Assembly: GCF_000213175.1 (NCBI RefSeq) | Contig: NW_009799102.1 | Location: forward strand, 276,178-340,177 | Source: Neurospora tetrasperma FGSC 2508 | Lineage: Eukaryota > Ascomycota > Sordariomycetes > Sordariales > Sordariaceae | DNA: 64,000 bases | Direction of reading: 5' to 3' | Shown: one piece after another, positions 23,443 to 33,760 of the stretch | Layout: every line of letters starts with the position of its first letter | Numbering within the stretch: position 1 is the first letter of the stretch | The notes under the pieces: model-generated | Told to the model about the DNA's origin: nothing | The model's input: the letters and a program-made list of their open reading frames with translations, nothing else | The model's database searches: none | Position numbers and translations under genes: made by a program

Positions 23443-24747
23443 CCCGGGGTAAGAGGAGGAATTGAAGTGAACTGAACTGAACTAGCTGTGTCGGGCTGGT
23501 TGGGGAGTTTGTACGTGGGAAAGAAGCTTTCCTTTGTTCCGCACGTGGTTGAGCAAATCGCAATGCATTTTTGGCTTGGCTTGGAGTTTTGAGGACAAGG
23601 GTCTTGGGTATGTTTAACAAGAAATGGGAAGGAAGTTTTGCATGTCGTGTTGGGTCGGGAATTTCTTTCTAGTCAATCATTTACTGCTGAGCATTTCGTA
23701 CCAAAAAAGTCTGGAAATCTGGATATTTGATGAAGGGGAGGACGAAGGAAAGGAGAGAGGGAGTAGAGCAAACAAATTCCCATCTGATTAATGGCAAGCA
23801 AGCAAGCAAAGTTGGATAAGACCTTAGTTATGGATTTCAGGGACAGTTGTTGTTTGATACCTAGACATGGGTTTTTCGACGGGATGAGATGATTGATACC
23901 AATGCAGTGTAGAAATAATGACGGCCGCTAGGCCTTGAACCCGAACCCGAACCTTAACTGCCTTATGTACTTGTGATCGAAGTAGGGAGGCATATAAGTT
24001 GATGCGCAAACCCGTTCAGTCATTTAGGGCCATTTACGTCCATTGCTAACGATCGTTTCCCCCCGGATTTATCAAAGTTAAAGATGAGTAACCCGAGCAG
24101 CACCTAACACCTGGCTACACCCGCTTCCCGTACCGGTCCCTACCGGTGCCGAGAGGCCGATCACCGACGAAGTGAAGAAACTTGGATCTGAACAGCGACG
24201 GAGATCGACGACGGAAGGACCCGAACAGTCCACGTGCCGGGACAAGGATGGAAGGGCCCGGAACTTTGAGCACCCACATGCTTGTTTCTATTCATTCTTT
24301 CCACTCTATTGTACCTCTAACTTCGTGTCGTTACTTTGTACCTGCGCCCATACCTGCGCCCGTACCTGCGCCCGTACCTGCAAACATGCGAACATACGAA
24401 CACACGAACCTTCGAACGAGAACACAAAGTCCACGTCACCAACCTTGATGTACGTCGTTTACCGTTTACCTGTAACCACACTACACGAGCTGCACGGGCT
24501 GCACGGGATAAGTAAAGACAACGGTGTGGCGGGCATTAGTTAGGTTGCGTGCCGAGATCGTAAAGTGAGCCTTCAATACCTAAGGTTGAGCTTGAGCTGC
24601 ACGTAATATATAAAGTCAGTCAATCAATCTATCCAGATCTCGTTTTCGAGCTCGTATAGAAGTAGGTCATGGGTATGTTCCAGAATCTTTGATGATGATG
24701 ATAATGATGGTGATGATGGGGTTGTACAGCAGCCATAGGACAGGACA

Positions 24748-24795
24748 GGTACGAGGTACTTGTACGAGGTACTTGTACGAGGTACTTGTACGAGG
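24748..24795. repeat. 15-bp tandem repeat (GTACGAGGTACTTGT)
   Basis: Three near-perfect consecutive copies of GTACGAGGTACTTGT. No coding frame is attached. Confidence 0.8.
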
Positions 24796-25499
24796 GTGCA
24801 CAGGACGTATGGATTTCGACTGTACAGGAAATTACCTAGAACGGTTGATGGAATAGGTTGGGATGTGTCTTTCTTTGTATGTTGTTGCAGTAGAATAGTG
24901 TGCCTTGTAAATGCAGACCACACCAGTCGGGCAGGTTAATTTCATACTGGGTTTTGCATTTATTGGGTCTGGCGTTCACATGCTATATTGGTATTAAGAG
25001 GATATCCGATGACTCGGAAATGGATTCCAGGAACCAAGTATATAGGCTGTTTGGAATTGCTCTCTGTCTCTGTTCCAGGTCTCAGATTCCAGATTCCAGA
25101 TTCCAGAGGTCCAGAGGTCCAGAGGTCCGGAATTGGTTGTTTTAGGTGTGATTTGCGATGATCTGATTGGTCCATATGTTAGGCAGTTGTGTCTTGGGCT
25201 TGACTTCCAAGTGTCGTTCGTTGAACAGCTTTTGCGAAATAATACCTAGCCTGGAAGATTTCTGAGCCAGATTCAGTTCAGTTTTCAGGTTGTCGGACAA
25301 GTTCTTTCTACTACACACGGAAAAGTGGTGCGGAAACTGGCTTGGGCTGTCGGCCGCTTGATCAGCCTGGACGGGGAGTCTTGGCCAATATGTTTCGCGC
25401 GCGCGCCCTCCGTGGATGTTTCATGTTTCATGTTTATCAGGGCGGCATTCCCCCCCCGCGAATCGCTTCCGTGGGGAATCTATATCTGTCAACTGTGAC

Positions 25500-25640
25500 C
25501 GAGGTACCGTCACTTTACCATGCTCTGGGCGTTGTAGGTAAAAAGAAAAGCAGCCATTTTTTAAACGGAACATGAAGTTATCATCACGTTGCACTTCATC
25601 ACGTTAATCTTTGGTGTAAAATGCCGGCAGATGTGTACCT
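25500..25640. repeat. Dispersed degenerate repeat, copy 1
   Basis: Shares an ordered set of blocks with 39655-39770: GGTACCGTCACTTTA, then a gap with an A-rich or T-rich run, TTATC, TTGCACTTC, ACGTTAATCTTTGG and ATGCCGGCAG (second copy: GGTACCGCCACTTTA, TTATC, TTGCACTTC, ACGCTAACCTTTGG, ATGCCGGTAG). The blocks are collinear in the same orientation. The element type is not recognised. Confidence 0.55.
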
Positions 25641-26340
25641 GCTGTAGCGTCCATGTGTCGAAGCATCGAAGCGTCGCGTTAGTGGATGTATGTAGCGTTA
25701 GTGTACCTGAGCCGGAGGCGCTGTCCGGCTCCGGCACTGCGCTGCCCTGCGCTGCCCTGCGCTGCCCTGCCCTGCTACTGACTGACATGCATTGGTTTTT
25801 GCTGGCGCGGCGCGTGGTTAAGGCAGGTGGTAGCGTGGGCAGCCCGCGTGGGAAGGGCGGGGGTTAGCGGGGTTCTCCCTGCATCTTTTCTTTTCCTGGC
25901 TGTTCCTGTTCCTGGCCTGGGCTGCCGCCGATGAAAAGTTCGAGACTGGTCTCTGCCGAGTGATGAAAAGTTCAGTTGTTCGCTAGATAACTTCCGGACG
26001 AAACGTTACGTTTTTTTCCCTTTCCCGATTTCACCCTTCTTCGTATCATACATACCACTACCGATTGGATCAGAGGCATGATGGCCAGAAACGAAACGAT
26101 GGGTCGATAGAAGGGCGGGGTTCACTACCACACTACACTCCAGAAATGGATGGGAAACCAAGCAAGTCACATTCCTCATCACGCTTCTAATTGCCGTGAC
26201 TGGACTGGCACTCAATACCTATGGTAGTGACTGGCTTGTCTTGTGAAACCATTCCATTCGCACCTTCCTGCTGCTTGCTGCTGAATGTGAGCCTGGTCTC
26301 GTCTGTGAAAGGTTTGTGACGGGACACGGGCAGTGACAGG

Positions 26341-26365
26341 CACACACACACACACACACACACAC
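26341..26365. repeat. (CA)n microsatellite
   Basis: An uninterrupted CA dinucleotide run of about 12 units in an intergenic region upstream of the barrel-domain gene. Confidence 0.9.
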
Positions 26366-26683
26366 GGGAGGGTTGGTCTCGATGCCGCTTCCGTCTTCCC
26401 TTCTCTCTCTCGCTTCCCGTGTCTCCCTTTGCACGCTTTTCTTTTTCCCCTTCCGCAAGTATCGCTGTTGAAGCCAGGATACGACTACGGCTCGACCACG
26501 AGACGCTATGGGATTCGGATTCGAATTCGACTTTTAGCACGACGCTTCCGAACTGTCATTCATTTGGGTTAGCGGAAAAACACCATCAGAAACATCACTA
26601 TCCAGGAACTGCCTAGTCACCGACGGCGCCATCACCATTGCGTCATCTTTATTTTTACACTCCATTTCTTCAAGCTAACCACG

Positions 26684-28078
26684 ATGGCTTCGCACGACTC
26701 TGAAAGAGACCTCCCCATCCCACTCCCTTCACCACTCCAATCCCATCCGCCAGACTTCCCGATCGACTCCCCCACCGACACCGACCCAGCTCCTGTTTCT
26801 CCCATATCCTCCATATTCCCAATGTCTACAGTTCCAACGTGGCCGGGATTCGGAGCAGGCCTTAGGATGGTCAGCCCCAGTCCCCCGCCCACGGCCGTCT
26901 ACCCACGACCACTCCCATCGCTTCCATCCCTCGATACATCTCCAGAGGCAGCTAGACAGGAGCCCGCATATGTCACGAGGACCCGCCTCCGAGTCGAGCG
27001 CCGCATCCGCTACCTCCCCGAATGGGAAACGCCCCGAAACCCGCCCAAGCGCAGCAAGCTACAGCAGACGCGCAACCTACTATCGTCCATTCCCTTCTTC
27101 GAAGCGAGGAAGCAGCCGAGTTTTGTCAAGAAGCAGCATAAGCCGCGCTCCATGTCAATTCCTTCGTTGTTCAGTTTGATGGACCCGCCGGTTGCCGAGG
27201 AGAAAGATGAGGCGATGCCTCCCAACGATCAGCATGGGGCGAATAATTCGGGCTGGAGAAAGAGTTTGGGATTTGGGTATGGGAAGAATAGCTCTGCGGG
27301 CTTGGATCTGGAACGACATGGTGAGGGCGGGATAGTGCCGACGCATACCGTTACGACGCTGGGAAGCATTCCGAATCCACCGCCACCGCCGAGACTCACG
27401 GAGAAGGAGAGGATGAGGAGTTGGGTCAATCAGAGGTTGTTGCCGCCTGAGAAGCGGTACCCCTTTGGTTTAGACAGGCGTCGGTTTTGTCTTTTCGTTC
27501 TTCTGCCACTTCTGTTGCTCTTGTTGCTCGGGTTGGCACTCGGCCTTGGATTGGGACTCGGACTCAAGCACAATGACGACGACAGCGACCTCCCAATCCC
27601 CCCTCCCCTCGGTGAAGACCCCCCGATGGCGATCCACCAAGCAACCTTCAATCATTACTCTCCTTCCAACGGCACCGGCGCTTGCGGCTACAACATCACC
27701 AATGACGAGGTCGTCGTCGCCATCTCGTACAAAATCTGGGACGAAGCTGCCAAACGTGCTACCGACCTCCTCCCGCAAGAACTACAGGACAGTTCTCTGA
27801 ACTCAGATCCAAACACGAACCCGCTTTGTGGAAAGGTGATCTGGCTAGGACGAAACGACGACTTTGAGAATAGGGATAACTGGATTCAGGCGAGGGTAGC
27901 CGACAGATGCGCGCCAGAGAGATGTCCGGAGTCGGAGGATGTAGATTTGACTGCAGGAGCATTCGAGGCTGTGTACGATTCGGATTTTGGAAGCGCGAAT
28001 TCGGATGTGGGAGAAGAGCAAGATGGAGGAAGGGAAGGATGGTGGGTTTGGGATGCTGAGGCAGATGCACGCGAGTAA
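26684..28078 (+). CDS. Membrane-anchored double-psi beta-barrel (expansin/RlpA-like) protein
   Basis: A single exon of 464 residues; ATG in good context (CCACG before it). Residues 1-264 are Pro/Ser-rich and basic, without a signal peptide, and look disordered and cytosolic. A hydrophobic stretch (FCLFVLLPLLLLLLLGLALG) spans about 267-294. After an acidic linker, residues about 315-440 form a double-psi beta-barrel domain of the RlpA/barwin/expansin superfamily: ATFNHYSPSNGTGACGYN, Cys in NPLCGKVIWLG, and VADRCAPERCPESEDVDLT with the conserved DL after the Cys pair. This predicts a type II membrane protein with the barrel outside the cell, near the wall. Fungal relatives are often secreted and thought to act on or bind wall polysaccharides; catalysis here is not shown. 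Confidence 0.85.
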   Translation: MASHDSERDLPIPLPSPLQSHPPDFPIDSPTDTDPAPVSPISSIFPMSTVPTWPGFGAGLRMVSPSPPPTAVYPRPLPSLPSLDTSPEAARQEPAYVTRTRLRVERRIRYLPEWETPRNPPKRSKLQQTRNLLSSIPFFEARKQPSFVKKQHKPRSMSIPSLFSLMDPPVAEEKDEAMPPNDQHGANNSGWRKSLGFGYGKNSSAGLDLERHGEGGIVPTHTVTTLGSIPNPPPPPRLTEKERMRSWVNQRLLPPEKRYPFGLDRRRFCLFVLLPLLLLLLLGLALGLGLGLGLKHNDDDSDLPIPPPLGEDPPMAIHQATFNHYSPSNGTGACGYNITNDEVVVAISYKIWDEAAKRATDLLPQELQDSSLNSDPNTNPLCGKVIWLGRNDDFENRDNWIQARVADRCAPERCPESEDVDLTAGAFEAVYDSDFGSANSDVGEEQDGGREGWWVWDAEADARE

Positions 28079-29512
28079 GATTTGGGTTTACGAGGTATGA
28101 TAATGGATATGGATAATGTGACATGGTTATGGAATATGGCGTATGGCATTGGCTTGGGAGGTGGTTATCGAATATGGATTTCAGCATGGGTTACAGCACA
28201 TCATGTTACGGCTTGGGCATCTGGTATTGAAACAGGCGAACATGACGGGGTATGACGACTACGAACGATGATGGGTTTCTCTCTTGTTTATATACTTGTA
28301 CAGATAGACATCGAGGCGCCCTTCAAAGGGCCAGCGGCGGCATTTGTGTGGACATCTTGCAGAAAGTTAGGGCATGTATGGGATGGAGCGGTTTCATTAG
28401 GTACATCGATGGTCTTCTGATTTCATTTGACAAAGTGCTGTGACATATTCGGCATCTGAGGTGAGCTGCGAAAGGAACGACCATGAGGTATGGGACACTT
28501 GCAACGAGAATGAATATCGTTGCCTCTAACTCTTGCTGACTTCAACACACCCCAGTGAACAAGTACATACAGAGGGATCTTAATCCCGTAGGCAGCACGT
28601 AAATGAGCCAGCCACGAAGTTTCCCGCATTGGATCCTCTGTTTTCCAAAACGCCAGGTTGCTTCTCTCCTCACATCTTGTTTGGGTTCGTAAAGCTTGCA
28701 ACATTTTGTTTTCGTTTCCGTTTCTGGAAAGAGGCAACGGACCATCGTTTTCCAAACTTTCCCTAATTTTCGAAAGAACGCTGTGCCACTACCTACACCC
28801 ATCACAATCCTAGGTCTCAAGGTCCCGTGACAAAACTGACCGTACCTACCCGCACTCCCAACTTCTCCAAATCCTAACTTAACTAGTCTAGTCCCGAGGA
28901 CGATTTTCTTGCGTGTATTTATATGGGTTTGCGTTCAATGCGGTCTTCCATGCGGTGGTGTAGTGTACCTAGGGTAGGTACAACTCCATCGTGGCCCCCG
29001 ATAGTTCCCGATCTCGAATCTTCGTGGCGTATTAGCGGGAAAATCTACAGGACGACAGGCCTTGCTAGGCCTACTATGGTACGGCTTTGACCCTTTTCAC
29101 GGTTTTGTTGACCTTAACCTTTATTGAACCTTGGTCGTCACCATGAGTACCTCTTACGATGTCTACGATGTTTGCTTACGATGTTAGTTACCTAGTTATA
29201 GTAGGTTGGTTCCATAATTCCACAAGAGTCATCGATAGCTCTCCAATCTTTGCCCCTGCCTCAACCTACCTACCCTCAGTCCCCCCGTCGAGCCTATCTG
29301 TGTCCTTAAAGTAACACGGCATATACGAAACTATACCGACGTCTAGGTACCTTACCTACCTAATTACCTAATTCCTCGTCTCTAATTCACTACTTATGGT
29401 ACCTCTATTGCATTGATCGTCACCAACTCATCATGGTAGTGAGCGAGTGGGCAGCTAGCTAGCTACCTCTAACCTAACTGTCTGACGCTTTTCTCCACTG
29501 GACGGACATGGC

Positions 29513-29555
<43 letters not shown>

Positions 29556-31318
29556 CACTTACCAGCTGTCTATCTGCCTGCCTGGCGGCCGTCTGGTCTC
29601 CTTCTCATTCTCGTCATCCAGTCGTTACTCGGCGAACTGTTGCCAGCTCTATAAAACCGGTCAACTGTGCGCTTGTTGTTCTTCCTTTTTTCCATTTGGC
29701 CATGTACCCGCTCTTCTGCTGTTGATTCATGGCTGAAAAAAAAAAAAAAGGAAAAAAAAAAAAAAAAGAGGCTGGTTGCACGGAAGGGACGACGACGGGT
29801 AGGGGCTTGATGCTGATGCATTGTTCTTTCGTTCACAGCGTCCAGTGATGATCACATGCCAAAGTTTCGTTCCGTCCGTCCGTCGTTCTTACACTCTTTT
29901 CTTCATTCATTCACTTAAAAAAAAAAAAAAAAAAACAACCCTCTAGTCTAAGGTCGTTTCAAGTTCAGATCCTACCGTAATGTCCCGTAACACACTCCAT
30001 GACGAGTGCTGGCTGATGTAGTGTAAGCTCACTCACCACAGTGTCTATTACGCTCGACTACCGTATCCCCTCCACACTCCCAAAACGGCGTGCTTGCTAC
30101 CTGTTTTGCTGCGCCCTTGACTAAGTAGATAAATAGATGTGTGAAAGATACATCGATCACAACCCAATAGATAAAGATTTTGATGTAATATGATATGATA
30201 CGATATGATATCCGGTATCTGGTATTTGGTATTTAATATCTGATAAGGCAGACTGGCATGTGGCCCTGCCACACACTCTCTCTCTGTCTGCTGCTCTTTT
30301 CGCCAATTGCTCTCTTTTTGTCAAATTGCCCTTATCCAAAGAGATACCCAGGTATTGTATATCTACCGCCGGCTCAAATCCATAAACACCAAGAAAGACG
30401 AAAGAAAAAAAAAAAAAAAACCTGGGAAATCGCTGTGTACAGAAACCAGGATTTGTTGACAGCACATCAACAAGTAACAAACGAACACAAGGGGGTAATC
30501 GTATCGTAGAAAAACCACGTAAAGCCAAATGTCCATGCGTGGAACATGCAAGACAGCCTACCCAAAAACAAAAAGCCCCCCAAAGAAAAACACACACAGA
30601 ACCTAACGGTCCCTTATCCGAAACACCACTTGCGGAACGCCGCCGCTACCCGCTAACCGTTCGCCGTCGGGCTGAATCTCCTGTACTACCCAAACAACCT
30701 GTACACGCAATGCCTCTTGACGCTTATGCTTGCTTGCTTGTGTCGTGTCGTACCGAAAGCTGAAACAGTGATGTAAGAACGCTGAAGTAGAAAAACCACA
30801 ATAGGTGACAAGAAAACAAAAGGATTCTCCAAAGATAGGTGCTAACGCCGGACCCTAGTGACACCCAAAGGACGAGACGGGGCAAGATGGATTGCCCTGG
30901 TCATCATGATGTCAATTAGCGGCATGTCGGGTGAGCTTCTGGCTGAAGGCCTTGTTTCGGCCGACGGGGGCTGTGCTGCTCAAAGCGCCATGGACATTCT
31001 GAATTCGAGGTCGTGCGACAGTTGATCCATGTGTGCGACGATCAGGGTCTGCGTCAAGGTTCGAGGATCCCGAGGGAAGCGAGACACCTGCGGAACCATT
31101 GCGGAACGTATCCACCACGCCCCTGTGCCCTACCAGAGGACCAAGACCAGACAGAGTGAAATCGGGAAATATAAAGCCGGCATAGGAAGCAGAAGAATCG
31201 AAGGCGTAATGCGGCATAAGAAAACGCTGTCATGAAGAGTCGATGAAGAAAGATTTCATGTGAAAAAGCCGGACGTCGAAGGCAAGAATCCAGATAGACG
31301 ACCATTAGCAAGTCGGCG
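28079..31318. other. Intergenic spacer with microsatellites
   Basis: Convergent spacer between the barrel-domain gene (plus) and the zinc-finger gene (minus), so it holds both 3' ends. It contains a GTT/TTG trinucleotide run (29514-29554), A-tracts near 29738-29768, 29917-29936 and 30404-30420, and many TACCTA motifs at 28840-29400. No further gene is supported. Confidence 0.55.
29514..29554. repeat. (TTG)n microsatellite
   Basis: About thirteen uninterrupted TTG/GTT trinucleotides, not inside a supported gene. Confidence 0.9.
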
Positions 31319-33760
31319 TTACTGTGCGCCAGCCGTAAACATCAGATCGAAGGACATATCCGGCACATCGTTCTGCGAGGCTTGCATGGCCGGTGCCATG
31401 AGAAATTGGTGTTCCGCTGATAAGCCGACTTGGGTAATCGTGGTAGTCGACGAGACAGGGGATGTGTAATTGTGATTGTCGATGCTCGTCATGGCGGGTG
31501 GCATGGCATGTTGTTGTTGTTGCGGCGCATCTGGAGCCGTGCCAAAATCGAATCCCGAAGCGATGGGCATGGAGTGGATTGGCTGGTGCACATATAGGCC
31601 AGCGTCCATGAGGAGACCTGAACTTGGTAGGCCCAGTTCTCCGTTCACGTTGGGGAACGCTGTGGCGTTCAACGCGTCGAAATCCTGGAAGCTTCCCCCT
31701 ACGCCGGCAAAGGCAGCTACATCAAAGACACCTGTCCTGGGCGCGAGCCCGAACCCGGCCTGAACGTATTGAGCGTCAAAGAGTCCATTCTCCGTGTCTT
31801 CAGGGTCAACACCGCCGTCGGAATCAGCACCGTCTTGGTTGAAGGCGCCCTCTTGGTCCATGGGAACCAGCTTCTCCACCATCCAGTGTTTGAGCTCAGA
31901 CATAGGAGGCCAGTCACCGCCACCTTTTCCACCACGCTTCTCCTCTTCAGCTTTACTGGCCTGGCCAGCGCCACTCTTGGCACCCTTGGAGTTGGCACCC
32001 TTGCGCGACTGCTTGACCTTGAAGTGCGTTCGGCGCAAATGAGCAGCAGCGTTGTAGTATGCTCCATATTGCTTTCCCTGCGAGCATTGCTTGCAATCCG
32101 CAAGAGGCTTGACGGCCTTTTCCGAATGGGGAATACCATCGAGAGCTGGATCACGGCAGACCCACTTCTTGACCAACATGTTATGTTTCGCTTCGGTGTG
32201 TCGACGCAACTCGTGCTCGCCCCTAAAGCCTTCTGGGTTCTCGTTGCACTGAAGGCACTTGACCTTGGGGTGCTTGGGTCGCTCGTACTTGGTCTTGGTG
32301 ATGACGGCCTTTCCGTCCTTGCCAGCCACACCAGCAGGTTCCGAAGATTCCATTTTGGTAGCGTCTGTGGCAGGTTTGGGCTGGAGATGTCGGGACTTGG
32401 AGGCGTTAACGTTTTGACGGACGAGAGCCTCCTTGGCACGATGCTTCAACGACTGGGACTGATTTGACTTTTCGCTATCCTTGGATTCCGATCTCTCCAT
32501 GGACAGGTGCTGATCCAGTTCTTGTTCGATGTCGTCTTCAGCCGGAGATTCAGAGGTTGATTGCAGTACCAAGTTCCCCATCTGGTATTGGTTGCTCAAG
32601 GAAAGTGTGTTTGCGGGTGCCGACGCAGAGTAAAGGTGGCTATTGAACGAGACTGGAAGCCCATTGGTGTCGGCATCCAGGAAATCAGGATCGGACGCTG
32701 ACCGTTTTCCCAACAGCGAGGTCGTGAAGGGCTGCGGTTGACTATAGCTTTCCCGGCGGTTTCGTGGACTCGGTTGCTGAGACTCTATGCGAACCATTTC
32801 GGCAAAGTGATTGGGCATATTGTCGTTTAGATTGCTGTTGGACCTTGTCATCGGGACGGTTTCGAGAGTAGGTGCCGATGTTAAGGAGCCGCACACTGAC
32901 GGGTTCCCAGAGTCGCCAGGATATTGGAAGTGGCCGATATGGCGGGCTGTAGGGATACCAATGGGCTGCGTATGTAGAGGCGATGTCATGGCCATTTCCT
33001 CCTGGTCCCACATGGAGATAAAATCAGCTGGATTCATCTCCATGCCAGTCTCTGCTAATGACCCCATCGGCAACGGCCGTTGAGGAAGCTGGGCATGGAA
33101 GCTGGGATTCCCGTAAAGAAAGGCAGTAGCCGTAGGCCGCTGCAACTGGTTGAGGTTGAAGGCGGTTTCCAGTATCGTGGAACTGGGGTGGGTAGCTGGC
33201 AGGCTGTTCCGCGCAGGCCGGGGATACGGCGGGGTAACCGGGCCGGATCCAGCAAATGGGTTGTGCGGCCTATACGCGGGCTGGGCCGATGCGCTTGAAC
33301 GGGACCTCGCCATTCTCACTGTGGTGGCAGCAGTGGCCGGCGTGGTGGGATGAGTGGTCTTTGAGCGCTTCATGGGGCGACTTTGCTCCTATACAGAAAA
33401 TGAGTGGAACTGAGCGTTTGATCACAGCCAGCGGGTTTTCCTTACCAAGGGCGGTTGCGGTGCATGGTTGCCGTTGAGGCTCAAAGTCGGGACCATGCCG
33501 ACACCTCCCACACTGCGGGGTATTGTGTTGCTTCGTGAGCGTACATTGCTGGCTGCTGGTGAACCCGAGGAAGAGACTCGATAATTCCCCGGTACAGTGT
33601 CGAAATCTGAGAAGGTTGGCGTGAGAACTGAAGATCGAGCTTTGAGCTGATTCTCAATGGCGCGAGCCTGGTTCTCAGCAGCGCGAGCTTGCTCTTGACT
33701 CTGGTGTAATAGGGCCTCTAACTGATGGGTCTCGAGGCCGTCAAGGGTTGGTTGGCTCAT
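31319..33760 (-). CDS. Probable zinc-finger (C2H2-like) regulator
   Basis: Two exons, 33760-33446 and 33388-31319, with a 57-bp intron (GTAAG donor, CTGTATAG acceptor) in phase 0, give 794 residues. Residues 1-45 form a short Gln/Glu/Ala-rich coiled-coil ([20 protein letters not shown]). A long Ser/Pro/Asn-rich disordered part follows. Near residues 480-545 lies a Cys/His module: [20 protein letters not shown] with TEAKH, then CRDP, then DCKQC and [10 protein letters not shown]. The first and last parts fit C2H2 fingers, the last with a basic patch (KVKQSRKG) after it. The C-terminal part is Gly/Ala/Gln rich and acidic, like an activation region. A nuclear, DNA-binding role is inferred. This arrangement occurs in a fungal family with no assigned target; no specific gene name is recognised. 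The start at 33760 begins with MSQPTLDG. Confidence 0.8.

Larger units (their letters stand above)
23443..26683. other. Gene-free spacer with many short tandem repeats
   Basis: No gene is supported. The spacer contains an array of TACCTGCGCCCG units near 24350-24381, a 15-bp unit (GTACGAGGTACTTGT) three times at about 24748-24795, adjacent CAGATTC and AGAGGTCC triplets at about 25084-25130, and GCTGCCCTGC units near 25740-25775. A CA dinucleotide run lies at 26341-26365, and 25500-25640 belongs to a dispersed repeat listed separately. Confidence 0.6.
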
